Shown here: in pieces, positions 23,235 through 33,652 of the stretch
How the letters are laid out: every line of letters begins with the position of its first letter
How positions within the stretch are numbered: position 1 is the stretch's first letter
Source of the DNA: CAVSIS01 sp963814875
Lineage (GTDB): Bacteria; Acidobacteriota; Thermoanaerobaculia; Thermoanaerobaculales; Sulfomarinibacteraceae
NCBI GenBank assembly: GCA_963814875.1
Contig: CAWFFJ010000015.1
Location: 186,001-250,000, forward strand
Direction of reading: 5' to 3'
Length of the DNA: 64,000 nucleotides
Position numbers and translations under genes: made by a program
The notes under the pieces: model-generated
Seen by the model: the letters and a program-made list of their open reading frames with translations, nothing else
Told to the model about the DNA's origin: nothing
Databases searched by the model: none

Positions 23235-25190
23235 CTAGGACCCCTGCGGGGCGAAGCGCTCGATCAGCTCGCTGTTGACCGCGACCACCGTATCACGGCG
23301 CCGTTCGTTGAGGATCGAGCGCAGCAACTGGCTCGCCTTCTCATTCACCAGCTGGGTTCGCACGGTCTCTTTCTCGGAGGCGAGCTGCGTGGGGTCGACG
23401 CGGACGACCCGCTCGACCTTGGCGATCACCGCACCGCGCTCGGGAAGCTCGACCGGACCGACGACCTCGTTGTCGGCAGCCGCGAACACCGCCTCGTCGA
23501 GACCGGCAGCCGATCCGATGCCGCCCGGCACCGCGGTTGCGAGGTGGTGGTCACGCGCCTTGACGACCGTCGACCCGACCTCGGCGGCGAGCGCGTCGGG
23601 GTCGGCCCCGGAACGCCACTCAGCGGCCAGCGAGGCTGCCTTCTCCATCGACTTTTCGACCGCCAGACGGCGGGTGAGCATCTGTGCAACCTGGGCGCGG
23701 ACCTCTTCAAGTGGAGGCACGCCGGCCGGCTTGACGTCTTTGAGCTGCCATACGATCCAACCCCGGCTGGTGGCGCGGGGCGCACCGATGTCACCCGGCT
23801 TGGCCTCGAAAATCGCCGCGGTCAACCCGGCATCGTCACCGAGGCCGGGGACGCTCTCATCCTTCGACACCGACGGGCTGAGGTTGAGGGTCAGGGCCTC
23901 GTCGGAGTCTGCGATCTGCTGCCAGGCTTCGTCAGTCTCCGGCTTCTCCTTGGCGATCCGCTCGGACAGCGCACGGGCGCGGCTCTCCGCCTCGGCGGTT
24001 GCGCGACCCTCCAGGAGCCGGAAGCGGACCTGGTCGCGGACCTCCTCGAGCGGACGCTGCCGCTCCGGCTGGTAGCCTTCGACCTTGATCACGTGGTACC
24101 CGAACTGGCTCTCGACCGGTCCCACGATCTCGCCCGGCTTGTGACCGAAGACAGCGTCCTCGAACTCCTTGACCATTCGGCCACGAGCAAACCAACCAAG
24201 GTCGCCGCCGTTGTCCTTGGATCCTGGGTCCTCCGAGTACTTCTTCGCGAGCTCGGCAAAGTCCGCGCCCTTGCGGGCCATGTCCGCCACCGACTCCGCC
24301 TTGAGCTTGATCTGGTTGCGCTGCTCCGGCGTGGCATCGGGCGGAATCCGGAACAGGATGTGGCGTGCGTGCGCCTTCTCCTCCTCCATGAAGTCGCTGC
24401 GATGCTGGTCGTAGTAGCTCTGGATCTCGCTGTCCTCGACCGGCAGCAGCCGGCGCAGACGCGCTGTGTCCACGAGCAGGTAGCGGATTGAACGCTGCTC
24501 GTCGCGTCGGAACTCGTCCGGGTGGTCGTTGTAGTAGGCGGTGACCTCGTCGTCGGGAACCGAGACCTGACTGAGCAGGGGCTCGTAGCGGACCTCGATG
24601 GCGTCGAAGTCGGCCACCTCGCGGGTTCGCCGCACGCGCTCCTCGACCTCGGCGTCCGACACGTAGATGCCCTGCTGGACCAGCTCGCGCAGCTTGCGCA
24701 GGAGCAGATCCTCCTTGAGCTTCGCCTCGAACAGCGGAGGCGTCATCTGGTTGGCCGCCAGAATGCGCTGGTACGTGGCCTGGCCGACGAAGCCGCCCGA
24801 CTCCCGCTGGAAGGCGGGGTAAGAGAGGATCTCGTCCTGGAGCTCTTTATCCGGCACCCTCAGGCCCAGCTTCTTGGCCTCGTCCAGCTGGAGGGACCGC
24901 TCGATGAACTGCTGGGCCGTCTGGCTCGCGAGGTTGAGCTGCTTGCGGACCTGTTCCCACTGGCTCCCGTAGAGGTCTCGGTACTGCTGCTCGCTGCGCC
25001 GCATCTCGTCGAGGAACTCGCGCTGGCTGATCACCCTGTCGCCGACCTTCACCGCGTAGTCGCCGGACGCACGGGCACCCTGGCGTCCCGTTCCCCAGTC
25101 GACGAACACGAGCAGGACGAAGACCGCCACCACGGCCCAGAGGATGATCTTGAGGTGTTTGAACTGGTCGCGCAGCCACTTGAGCGCCAT
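23235..25190 (-). CDS. PpiD/SurA-like membrane-anchored peptidyl-prolyl isomerase
   Basis: 651 residues from ATG 25190, with GGGAGGACG upstream. A single N-terminal membrane helix (about 14-32, IILWAVVAVFVLLVFVDWG) is followed by a chaperone domain with VGDRVISQREFLDEM. A parvulin domain lies around 270-370 (AHARHILFRIPPDA, YSEDPGSKDNGGDLGWF, GYHVIKVEGY). A second, diverged rotamase-like region follows to the C-terminus. This is the PpiD layout; PpiD helps outer-membrane and periplasmic proteins fold. The gene is divergent from the FecR gene, about 200 bp apart. Confidence 0.9.
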   Translation of the reverse strand: MALKWLRDQFKHLKIILWAVVAVFVLLVFVDWGTGRQGARASGDYAVKVGDRVISQREFLDEMRRSEQQYRDLYGSQWEQVRKQLNLASQTAQQFIERSLQLDEAKKLGLRVPDKELQDEILSYPAFQRESGGFVGQATYQRILAANQMTPPLFEAKLKEDLLLRKLRELVQQGIYVSDAEVEERVRRTREVADFDAIEVRYEPLLSQVSVPDDEVTAYYNDHPDEFRRDEQRSIRYLLVDTARLRRLLPVEDSEIQSYYDQHRSDFMEEEKAHARHILFRIPPDATPEQRNQIKLKAESVADMARKGADFAELAKKYSEDPGSKDNGGDLGWFARGRMVKEFEDAVFGHKPGEIVGPVESQFGYHVIKVEGYQPERQRPLEEVRDQVRFRLLEGRATAEAESRARALSERIAKEKPETDEAWQQIADSDEALTLNLSPSVSKDESVPGLGDDAGLTAAIFEAKPGDIGAPRATSRGWIVWQLKDVKPAGVPPLEEVRAQVAQMLTRRLAVEKSMEKAASLAAEWRSGADPDALAAEVGSTVVKARDHHLATAVPGGIGSAAGLDEAVFAAADNEVVGPVELPERGAVIAKVERVVRVDPTQLASEKETVRTQLVNEKASQLLRSILNERRRDTVVAVNSELIERFAPQGS

Positions 25191-25390
25191 TCTCGTCCTC
25201 CCAAAGACACGCCACCCACAGGCAGACATGTGTCCAAGATCGCGAAGTGTATCGGAGCGTCCGGTGGTGCGCAACCATCTCAGCCGCGCCGGCTTGCCGC
25301 CATGCACCTGACGCCGGGTTCCGCCAGTGACCTGGTTCGCTTGCCGCTCCCTGGGTGGCATGTTACCGTGGCGGCTGGAGGTTATCCCCT

Positions 25391-26817
25391 GTGCCGCGGG
25401 GCTTTGAGATCGACTGGGTCATCGTTCGAGTCAACAGTCTCCGCCGAGCCGCGGCACTCGGGTTGACGGCCCTTCTGGCCGCCTTGCTCCTGTTCTTCGC
25501 CTACTTCCGTCTCAACCTTCCACCGCCCGCGCGCGCGCGCCAGGCGATCGAGCGCGCCGAGGCTGCTCGTAACCGGGTTCTGGAGTCGTCAGTGGTCGAG
25601 GCGTGGCAAAGTGAGATCCAGCAGGCCTCGGGCCAGCTCGCCGCCGCGCGCTCGGCCTACGTCGACGATCAGTGGTCGCTGGCCATCGATCAGGCCGATG
25701 AGGCCCGCCGCCGCTTCGACGCCCTGCTCGGGGTCGGCGACCGCGGCGTGGTCGGGGTCGGCCAGGTCTTCAGCCTCGAGGGCCGGGTGACCATCCAACG
25801 CGCGGGCAAACCCGACTGGGACCCGGCGAGCGAAGGGATGCCGGTGTTCAACGGGGACTTCGTCCGTACCGGACGAGACGGATCGGCGGAGATCCTGTTC
25901 GCCGACGGAAGCCTGTACCGTATCGACCCGAACTCCCTGCTCGAGATTCACCAGAACCGACGTGCCGCCTCGGATGCCGGCGGCAACGTGAAGATGCGGG
26001 TGGGACGGATCAACGTCTACACCTCGAGCTCGCCGTCGACGGTCACGACGGAAAGCGCCGAGACCCGAGTCGAAGGCGCCAGCCGCGTGGCGGTCGATGT
26101 TGCCGAGACCGATCGAGAGACTGTCGTTGAGGCCTACTCGGGGGGTGCCCGGGTACGGAACCCAGAAGGCGGCGAAGTGGTCCTGACCAGCCGCGAGCGG
26201 GTCGCCGCCCGATCCGACGGGAGCTTCTCAGAGAAGTCAAGACTCCCCGAGCCACCGCGCATGCTCGCTCCAGAGAACAACGCCGCCTTCGACGTCGAGG
26301 CCCGCTCAGTCGTGGCGCTGCGCTGGAGACTCTCCAGCCCCGGACTGGTGACGCACCTCCAGGTCAGCCGTTCGAAGCACTTCCTTTCCGATCAACTCGA
26401 CCTCGACGCGAGCAGACTGGGTAAGGACTTTGCCCGCATCAAGGCGGTCTCGCCGGGAACCTACTACTGGCGCGTGGCCGCCGTCGACCACCGCGCACTG
26501 CAGTCGGAGTGGAGCACTCCCCGCCACTTCCAGGTCTACTCTCCGGATCGGCGGCTCCTGCTCGAGGACACCATGCCGCCGGAGTTGACCGTGGAGCCGG
26601 CACGTCAGCTCGGCACGATGTTCATCGTCGAAGGCCACACCGAGGCCGGGGCGTCGGTCAGCGTCAACGGCGAAGACGCGGAGCTTGACGCAGGCGGCCA
26701 TTTCCGGAAGATGGTGGACGTCGGCCGCGCCGGCTGGAACGAGCTGGCTGTGGTCGCGGTGGATCCGTCGGGCAACCGAACGGAGCTCCGGCAGCGTGTG
26801 TTCGTGGAGGTCTATTG

Positions 26818-26818
<1 letters not shown>
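25391..26818 (+). CDS. Membrane-anchored FecR domain protein
   Basis: 475 residues from GTG 25391, chosen because GGAGG lies 9 nt upstream. An N-terminal helix (about 15-38, LGLTALLAALLLFFAYFRL) anchors it. A coiled segment follows, then a FecR domain with FSLEGRVTIQRAG, GDFVRTGRDGSAEILFADGS and a YRIDPNSLLEI strand. The C-terminal third resembles fibronectin/Ig-like modules (PGTYYWRVAAVDH and a PPELTVEP start). There is no sigma factor beside it, so it is not a FecR signalling pair. Its stop shares one base with mreB, placing it at the head of the cell-shape operon, perhaps as a peptidoglycan-layer sensor. Confidence 0.85.
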
Positions 26819-27843
<1,025 letters not shown>

Positions 27844-27985
27844 CCGCCATGTCTGTGCGCGTCACGTCGCCAGGGTGCCGCCCGACCAGCCGGCGCCGTG
27901 CCTTCTGTGCCAGCTGGGCTCTGTCGGTCGCTCGGTCATCTGGAGGCGCGATCGGCGCCGTCGCCGCGCGTCGTTCGGGCGCCCG
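27844..27985 (+). other. Gap between mreB and mreC
   Basis: 142 bp between the two genes, longer than other gaps in this operon. A 46-codon frame starts at ATG 27849 and ends in a TGA that overlaps the chosen mreC GTG, but it is rich in Arg, Ser and Ala and has no sign of selection. The mreC frame is also open here back to a GTG at 27875, so a longer mreC N-terminus is possible. Confidence 0.4.
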
Positions 27986-28801
27986 GTGACCGCAGTCCGC
28001 ACCGTCCTCCTGCGCTCCCTACTGCTGTGGCTGCTTCTCGAGTTGATCGCGGCGGCCCAGGTTCGGCGCGCCGACGAGACCGTGCTCACGAGCTGGGTGC
28101 GCGCGGCGGTGGCGCCGGTCGCATCGGCGGCCGAGTGGCTGACGACGGCCGGGAGCGATCTCCGCGAGGGGCTCCGCGACACTGCACGACTGGCCGCAGA
28201 GGTCGGCCACCTGCGCGGCGAGCTCGACGACGCCGAGACCCGAATCCGGCTGCTCGAAGAGGACCGAGCCGCGCTCCGCGAAGCTCTTGACGTCGCTGTT
28301 GCCATGCCTGAGCTCGACACGCCGAGCGTCGTCGCACGGGTGACCTGGCGGGACCTCGCCGACGGCGTCATGCAGGTCAGCGCTGGACGCCTCGACGGGG
28401 TAGTACGCGACACCGTGGTGGTTGCGCCCGGCGGCGTGGTGGGTCGCGTGATCCGGACCGCTCCGCACGCGAGCTGGGTCGAACTTGTCACGCGCGCCAC
28501 CGCCGCGGTCGCAGTTCGGGCGGCCGACGGAGGCGCGGACGCGCTCACTGTGGGCGCTGGCAACGGGACGCTGCGGGTCGACTACCTACCACGCCGCAGC
28601 GAGCTGCTGCGCGGGGCGGAGCTGCTCACCAGCGGGGCCGACGGCATCTACCCGCCGGGGCTGCCGGTGGCCCAGGTGACGGCCGTTCGGGAGAGCGCGG
28701 GCGCATTTCTGGAGGTGACCGCGACCCCCTCCGCGGCCATCGCTGACACGCGGGTGGTCAGGCTGCTGACCGGCTGGCCCGGACGGACGGAGCGACCGTG
28801 A
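27986..28801 (+). CDS. mreC: Rod-shape determining protein MreC
   Basis: 271 residues from GTG 27986. A membrane helix (about 7-22, LLRSLLLWLLLELIAA) is followed by a coiled-coil (about 65-100, EVGHLRGELDDAETRIRLLE) and the beta-rich MreC domain with GRLDGVVRDTVVVAPGGVVGRVI. MreC bridges MreB to the periplasmic PBP2. The start was chosen because the helix comes right after it; GTG 27875 upstream is an alternative with a poorly coding extension. Its stop overlaps the mreD start. Confidence 0.93.
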   Translation: MTAVRTVLLRSLLLWLLLELIAAAQVRRADETVLTSWVRAAVAPVASAAEWLTTAGSDLREGLRDTARLAAEVGHLRGELDDAETRIRLLEEDRAALREALDVAVAMPELDTPSVVARVTWRDLADGVMQVSAGRLDGVVRDTVVVAPGGVVGRVIRTAPHASWVELVTRATAAVAVRAADGGADALTVGAGNGTLRVDYLPRRSELLRGAELLTSGADGIYPPGLPVAQVTAVRESAGAFLEVTATPSAAIADTRVVRLLTGWPGRTERP

Positions 28802-29292
28802 CCGTCGCGGTGCTGGTCGTGCTGACCCTGGTGGCGCAGCGCATGTTGGGCGCCCCCGGGATGCCATCGTGGCTGACCGGTCTGCTGCTGCCCATGGCCT
28901 GGGTGGTGGCGCCGCGGATTCGCACCCCGCTCTCCGGGTTCCCGATGGCCGCCCTCGCCCTCGGTCTCGGCTGGGACGTGCTGCTCGAACCGGTGATCGG
29001 CACCGGGGGGATCGCCTGGAGCGCGGCAGCTTTGGCGGTTGGTGTCGCAGCGGCGGTGGTCGCGGACCGCTCGCCGGCGGCATGGTTTGGGCTCGGCGCA
29101 CTCGGGGGAGTAGTGATGCTGGGTATGCGGAGCCTCGCCCAGCTCCCGCTGGGCCTCGCGACGCCACTCGGCGCCGTGGTCCTGATCCGATCCGCGCTGC
29201 TCACCGGAGCCTGGGTCGGCCTGGTGGGCTGGATCCTGGCCCTCGACCTCCCGGCGCGTTGGAGCCGCCACCGGGCGCGCCGGTTGCACTGA
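28798..29292 (+). CDS. mreD: Rod-shape determining protein MreD
   Basis: 164 residues with about five hydrophobic segments, the size and layout of MreD. It lies between mreC and PBP2 as expected. Sequence conservation in this family is low; ALGLGWDVLLEPVIGTGGIAW matches the conserved central loop with its aspartate. GTG 28798 overlaps the mreC stop (GTGA). MreD completes the inner-membrane MreBCD complex. Confidence 0.85.
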   Translation: MTVAVLVVLTLVAQRMLGAPGMPSWLTGLLLPMAWVVAPRIRTPLSGFPMAALALGLGWDVLLEPVIGTGGIAWSAAALAVGVAAAVVADRSPAAWFGLGALGGVVMLGMRSLAQLPLGLATPLGAVVLIRSALLTGAWVGLVGWILALDLPARWSRHRARRLH

Positions 29293-29293
29293 G

Positions 29294-31111
29294 ATGGACC
29301 TGCGCGAAGATCTCGCACCACTGCGGCGCCGCGGCGCCGCCCTGACCCTGATCGTGCTCGCGGCACTCGGCCTGCTCCACTTCCGTCTCGCCATGCTCCA
29401 GATCCTCGAAGGTGCGAAGTGGCGGGCACAGGCCGAAAACAACCGCGTCCGGCGGGTCCCGGTCGAGGCCGCGCGCGGGCGCATCTATGACCGCCGTGGC
29501 GCGGTGCTCGCGGAGAACGTTGCGACCTGGCAGCTGCTTCTGTTTCCCGACGAGGTGCAAGATGTCGACAGAACGCTCCTCTTTCTCGCCCGCGCCGGTG
29601 TCGGCGACATTGGCACGTTGCGTGAGCGTTTGAGCGCACCACGATGGGGTCCCCTCGCACCGATTGTGGTTGGCGAGGATCTCAGCTGGGATCTGGTGGC
29701 GCGGCTGCGCGCCCATCAGAGCGACCACCCCGAGCTGTCGGTCCTGGCCGGCTTCCGCCGCTTCTACCCGTTCGGCCGCCTGACCGCCCACGCCGTCGGC
29801 TATCTGCGGTTACCGACCGTCGCCGAGCTCGCGGCCAACCCGTCGCTGCAGCCGACCTCGTTGGTCGGCGCGATCGGCGTCGAGGGCCAGCGGCAGGCGA
29901 CGCTCGCGGGTAGGGACGGCGAACGCTGGGTGATTTCCAGTGCCATTGGCCAGCAGCTCGGCGTGGTCCGCGAGCTGGCTTCCGAGCCCGGTCGCGACCT
30001 GACCCTGACCCTCGACATCCAGCTTCAGGCCGCCGCCGCCAAGGCGCTCGGCGACGCCTCCGGCGCGGTCGTGGTGCTCGACCCGCGCACCGGCGCCGTC
30101 CGCGCGCTGTACTCCGCACCGTCCTTCGACGCCAACCGCTTCGTCGGCAGACTCTCCTCCGCCGACTGGGCCGCGCTCCGCGACGATCCCCAGCGACCCC
30201 TCCAGGACCGCTGCACCCAAGGGGTCTACCCACCGGGTTCGACCATCAAGCCCTTCATGGCCATGGCAGGCCTCGCCGAGGGGGTCATCGGACCCGGATG
30301 GGGTGTCAATTGCACCGGCTCGGTGGTGCTCTTCGGGCACCCTTTCCGGTGCTGGCAGCGCGGCGGGCACGGTGCGGTCGGGCTGGAGCGGTCGCTCGAG
30401 GTGTCGTGCGACGTGTTCTACTATCTCCTCGGCCAGCGTCTCGGGATCGACGCCATTGCCTCGTGGTTGAACCGTTTCGGCTTCGGGCGTGCGACCGGGA
30501 TCGGGATCGGCAGCGAGGCGTCGGGGCTGGTCGGGACCCCGGAGTGGAGCAGCCGCGTGCGGGGCCAGCCGTGGTACCCGGGAACGACGGTCTCGGTTTC
30601 GATCGGCCAGGGACCGGTGGACGTGACCACCCTCCAGCTGGCCCGTGCGTACGCGGCCCTGGCCAACGGCGGGCGCCTGGTCCGACCGCATCTGGTCGCC
30701 GACTCCGACGCGGACCGCGGCGAGGACCTCCACTTGGACCCGGACTCCCTGGCCCGTGTGGTCCGTGGCTTGACCGCCGCGGTGCACGGCAGCGAGGGCA
30801 CGGCCCGCCGGCTTGCCGCGCTGCCCGTGGCCGGCAAGACCGGCACCGCCCAGGTGGTGGCGCTCCAGGAGGGTGTCACGGTCGACGAAATGGAGGCCCG
30901 CTTTCGGCACCACGCCTGGTTCGTCGGCTGGGCGCCCCTCGATCATCCACGCTGGTTGGTGGCGGTCCTGGTCGAGCACGGCGGCGGCGGCGGCGGCGTC
31001 GCCGCGCCGGTGGCCGCGAAGATCGTCGCGGCCGCCCTCGCGGGCGAAGCGGACGACGCGCGCGTCGACGACGCGGCTCCCGTAGAATCCAAGCATGGAA
31101 CACCGAACTGA
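29294..31111 (+). CDS. mrdA: Penicillin-binding protein 2 (elongation transpeptidase)
   Basis: 605 residues. PBP2 crosslinks peptidoglycan during side-wall growth. A short cytoplasmic tail and one helix (about 15-30) come first, then the pedestal domain with the RGRIYDRRGAVLAENVA motif. The transpeptidase has the nucleophile motif GSTIKPF (Ser about 316), SCDVFYYL as the SxN motif and GKTGTAQV as the KTG motif. The start is 1 base behind mreD. The 3' end overlaps rodA by 17 bp. Confidence 0.97.
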   Translation: MDLREDLAPLRRRGAALTLIVLAALGLLHFRLAMLQILEGAKWRAQAENNRVRRVPVEAARGRIYDRRGAVLAENVATWQLLLFPDEVQDVDRTLLFLARAGVGDIGTLRERLSAPRWGPLAPIVVGEDLSWDLVARLRAHQSDHPELSVLAGFRRFYPFGRLTAHAVGYLRLPTVAELAANPSLQPTSLVGAIGVEGQRQATLAGRDGERWVISSAIGQQLGVVRELASEPGRDLTLTLDIQLQAAAAKALGDASGAVVVLDPRTGAVRALYSAPSFDANRFVGRLSSADWAALRDDPQRPLQDRCTQGVYPPGSTIKPFMAMAGLAEGVIGPGWGVNCTGSVVLFGHPFRCWQRGGHGAVGLERSLEVSCDVFYYLLGQRLGIDAIASWLNRFGFGRATGIGIGSEASGLVGTPEWSSRVRGQPWYPGTTVSVSIGQGPVDVTTLQLARAYAALANGGRLVRPHLVADSDADRGEDLHLDPDSLARVVRGLTAAVHGSEGTARRLAALPVAGKTGTAQVVALQEGVTVDEMEARFRHHAWFVGWAPLDHPRWLVAVLVEHGGGGGGVAAPVAAKIVAAALAGEADDARVDDAAPVESKHGTPN

Positions 31112-32171
31112 CCCCTGGCTACTGCTGGCCGTGGTCGGGATTCTGTCGGCATCCCTGGCCACGTTGCAGGCGGTCGCACAGGTGGTCGGTCCGCGTTTGT
31201 TCACGCGCCAGTTGGTCTGGGGCGTTGCCGGTGTGGTTCTGCTGTGGCTGCTGTCGCGGGTCCACGTGACCGTTTACGAGAGGCTCGCTCCGGTCTTCTA
31301 CGCCGGTGCGGTGCTCGCCCTGGTTGCGGTGTTGATCGTCGGCGAGGCCCGCGGCGGCACCCGCGGGTGGTTCGCGATCGGTCCGATCACCGTACAACCG
31401 AGCGAGTTCGCCCGCCTCGCGACGGCCTTCATGGTCGCAGCATGGCTCGGAAAGGGACGCCAGCGGCGTCTTCCGCCACACGACGCCTTCATCGTGACCG
31501 GCTTCGTCCTCCTGCCCACCGTCCTGGTTCTTGTCGAACCGGACCTCGGCGTGGCCTTGACCTACCTGCCGCTGCTTGCGGCTGCGTTGTGGCTCGGCGG
31601 ACTACCGGCGCGCGCCTGGGTGGCGATCGTGCTGCTCGGGGTGATGGCTGGCCTCGGTGCCTGGAACATGGTGCTCAAACCGTACCAGAAGGAGCGTGTG
31701 CTCACCGTGCTCGACCCGGAACGCGATCCCTACGGTGCCGGCTACCAGGTCCGGCAGTCGAAGATCGCAGTCGGATCGGGCTCGCTGATCGGCCAGGGGC
31801 TCGGTCGCGGCAGCCAGTCGGCTCTGCGCTTCCTGCCAGCCCAGCACACGGACTTCATTTTCGCGGCCTGGGCCGAGGCGACCGGCTTCGTCGGCTCCAC
31901 CCTGCTCTTGCTCGCCTATGCGGTGCTGCTCGTGCGCACGGCAGCCGCCGCGCTCGCCGCCGACACCCGTCACGGCCTGCTCCTCGTCGGGCTGATCGGC
32001 GCCTGGCTTGGTTTTCAAATCGTGGTCAATCTCGGGATGGTGGTCGGGTGGTTACCCACGACCGGCATCACCCTGCCGCTGTTCAGCTATGGCGGATCCT
32101 CGCTGTTGACGACCTGCGCGGCCCTCGGCGTCGTGCAGTCGGTGTGGCGCTACCGGCTGGTGAACCAATGA
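31095..32171 (+). CDS. rodA: Peptidoglycan polymerase RodA
   Basis: 358 residues with about ten membrane segments, SEDS family. RodA polymerises glycan strands with PBP2. Conserved loops are present: RGWFAIGPITVQPSEFARL in the first half, EPDLGVALTYLP with its aspartate in the middle, RQSKIAVGSGSLIGQGLGRG and the C-terminal TGITLPLFSYGGSSLL. It overlaps mrdA by 17 bp and rng by 4 nt (ATGA), so translation is coupled. Confidence 0.97.
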   Translation: MEHRTDPWLLLAVVGILSASLATLQAVAQVVGPRLFTRQLVWGVAGVVLLWLLSRVHVTVYERLAPVFYAGAVLALVAVLIVGEARGGTRGWFAIGPITVQPSEFARLATAFMVAAWLGKGRQRRLPPHDAFIVTGFVLLPTVLVLVEPDLGVALTYLPLLAAALWLGGLPARAWVAIVLLGVMAGLGAWNMVLKPYQKERVLTVLDPERDPYGAGYQVRQSKIAVGSGSLIGQGLGRGSQSALRFLPAQHTDFIFAAWAEATGFVGSTLLLLAYAVLLVRTAAAALAADTRHGLLLVGLIGAWLGFQIVVNLGMVVGWLPTTGITLPLFSYGGSSLLTTCAALGVVQSVWRYRLVNQ

Positions 32172-33652
32172 GCGGAGCGACTCTGTACGTGTCGTGCAAC
32201 CCGTTCGAGACCCGGGTCGCGGCCCGGGAGGAGGGTCGGTTGGTCACCTACCGTGCGGAACGGCACCGCGCGTCGTCAGTGGTGGGCAACCTGTATCGCG
32301 CCCGGGTGACCCGGGTACTCGCCGGCATGCAGGCCGCGTTCGTCGACATCGGGCTCGGTCGCGACGGCTTTCTGTACGTTCGAGAAGCGGGTGGAATCGC
32401 GGACGAGTTCGGCGAGGTCTTCGGAGTCGAGGAGCGGGAGAGCGACCCGCATCTTCCGGCTGCCGCGATCGGGGATCTGCTGCGCGAGGGACAGGAGATC
32501 CTGGTCCAGGTGGTCAAGGATCCGCTCGGCAGCAAGGGCGCCCGGCTCACCACCTACATCACCCTGCCCGGCCGCTTCCTCGTCTACCTGCCTACGGTGC
32601 AGCAGCTCGGAGTGTCGCGCCGGATCACGGAGCCCGAGGAGCGCGAACGACTCAAGGATCTGATAGCGGGCTTTGGCAAGGGTGGCTGGATCGTGCGCAC
32701 CGCGGGCGAGGGTCAGGGAGCTGTCGAGCTCGAGACCGACCGCGCCTACCTGCTCGGCCTGTGGCACCGGATTCAGGCCGTGGCCGAGCGCGTCCGCCCG
32801 CCGGCGCTGGTGCACGAGGAGCTCAGCCCCGTTCTTCGCACCGTCCGTGACACCTTCACTGCGCGCTACCAGGAGTGCTGGGTCGACGACGAGGAGGCCT
32901 TCCGGGAAATCCTCGACTTCCTCGAGCAGTCCGACCCCTCTTTGGTGCCGCGGGTCAAGCTGTTCCAGCGTGAAACCGACCTCATGACCGCCTTCGGCAT
33001 CGACCAGGAGCTGGAGAAGGCGGTGCGTCCAAAGGTGTGGTTGAAGTCGGGCGGCTATGTGGTCGTCAACCAGACCGAGGCGCTGGTCGCCATCGACGTC
33101 AACACCGGCAAGTTCGTCGGCTCAACCTCACTCGAGGACACCGTGTTCAGGATCAACCTCGAGGCGGTTCGGGAGATGGTGCGCCAGCTGCGACTGCGGG
33201 ACCTGGGCGGCATTGTGGTGATCGACTTCATCGACATGGAGCAACCGGAGCACCGGGCTGCGGTGTACGAAGCGCTCGCCACCGAGCTGAGCCGCGACCC
33301 GGCCCGCACCCAGCTCCTGCCAATGTCGGAGATCGGCCTCGTCCAGCTCACCCGCAAGCGGACCCGACCCAGCCTCGATCGGACCCTGACCCGAGAGTGC
33401 CCGTACTGTGCCGGTTCTGGCCGCATCAAGTCGCTGCCCACGGTCTGCTTGGAGATCCGCCGCCAGGTTCTGGCGGCCGCCGAGGGCAGCGAGGGCGGGC
33501 AGGTCTCCGTGGTGGTGCACCCGGAGGTCTCCCACTACCTGCAGGGACCGTTCCGTGACCTTCTGCGAGAGCTCGAAGAGATCCACCGGCTCGCGATCAT
33601 CGTGCGCGAGAACCCGCTGTTTCACCAGGAGCAGTTCGAGGTTCAGGCCTAG
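32168..33652 (+). CDS. rng: Ribonuclease G (RNase E/G family)
   Basis: 494 residues from ATG 32168. RNase G cuts single-stranded RNA, including rRNA 5' ends and mRNA. An S1-like domain (VVGNLYRARVTRVLAGMQAAFVD) is at the start. The catalytic aspartates sit in VAIDVNTGKFVGS and IVVIDFIDM. The zinc-link motif CPYCAGSGRIKS is in the C-terminal third. There is no long RNase E-type scaffold tail. Co-location of rng with mreBCD-PBP2-rodA is common. The last 56 bp overlap the 3' end of the opposite-strand glycosyltransferase gene. Confidence 0.96.
   Translation: MSGATLYVSCNPFETRVAAREEGRLVTYRAERHRASSVVGNLYRARVTRVLAGMQAAFVDIGLGRDGFLYVREAGGIADEFGEVFGVEERESDPHLPAAAIGDLLREGQEILVQVVKDPLGSKGARLTTYITLPGRFLVYLPTVQQLGVSRRITEPEERERLKDLIAGFGKGGWIVRTAGEGQGAVELETDRAYLLGLWHRIQAVAERVRPPALVHEELSPVLRTVRDTFTARYQECWVDDEEAFREILDFLEQSDPSLVPRVKLFQRETDLMTAFGIDQELEKAVRPKVWLKSGGYVVVNQTEALVAIDVNTGKFVGSTSLEDTVFRINLEAVREMVRQLRLRDLGGIVVIDFIDMEQPEHRAAVYEALATELSRDPARTQLLPMSEIGLVQLTRKRTRPSLDRTLTRECPYCAGSGRIKSLPTVCLEIRRQVLAAAEGSEGGQVSVVVHPEVSHYLQGPFRDLLRELEEIHRLAIIVRENPLFHQEQFEVQA

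Noticed and set aside
27849..27989. 46-codon ORF between mreB and mreC
   Set aside because: No ribosome site, unusual composition and no conserved look; more likely mreC leader.
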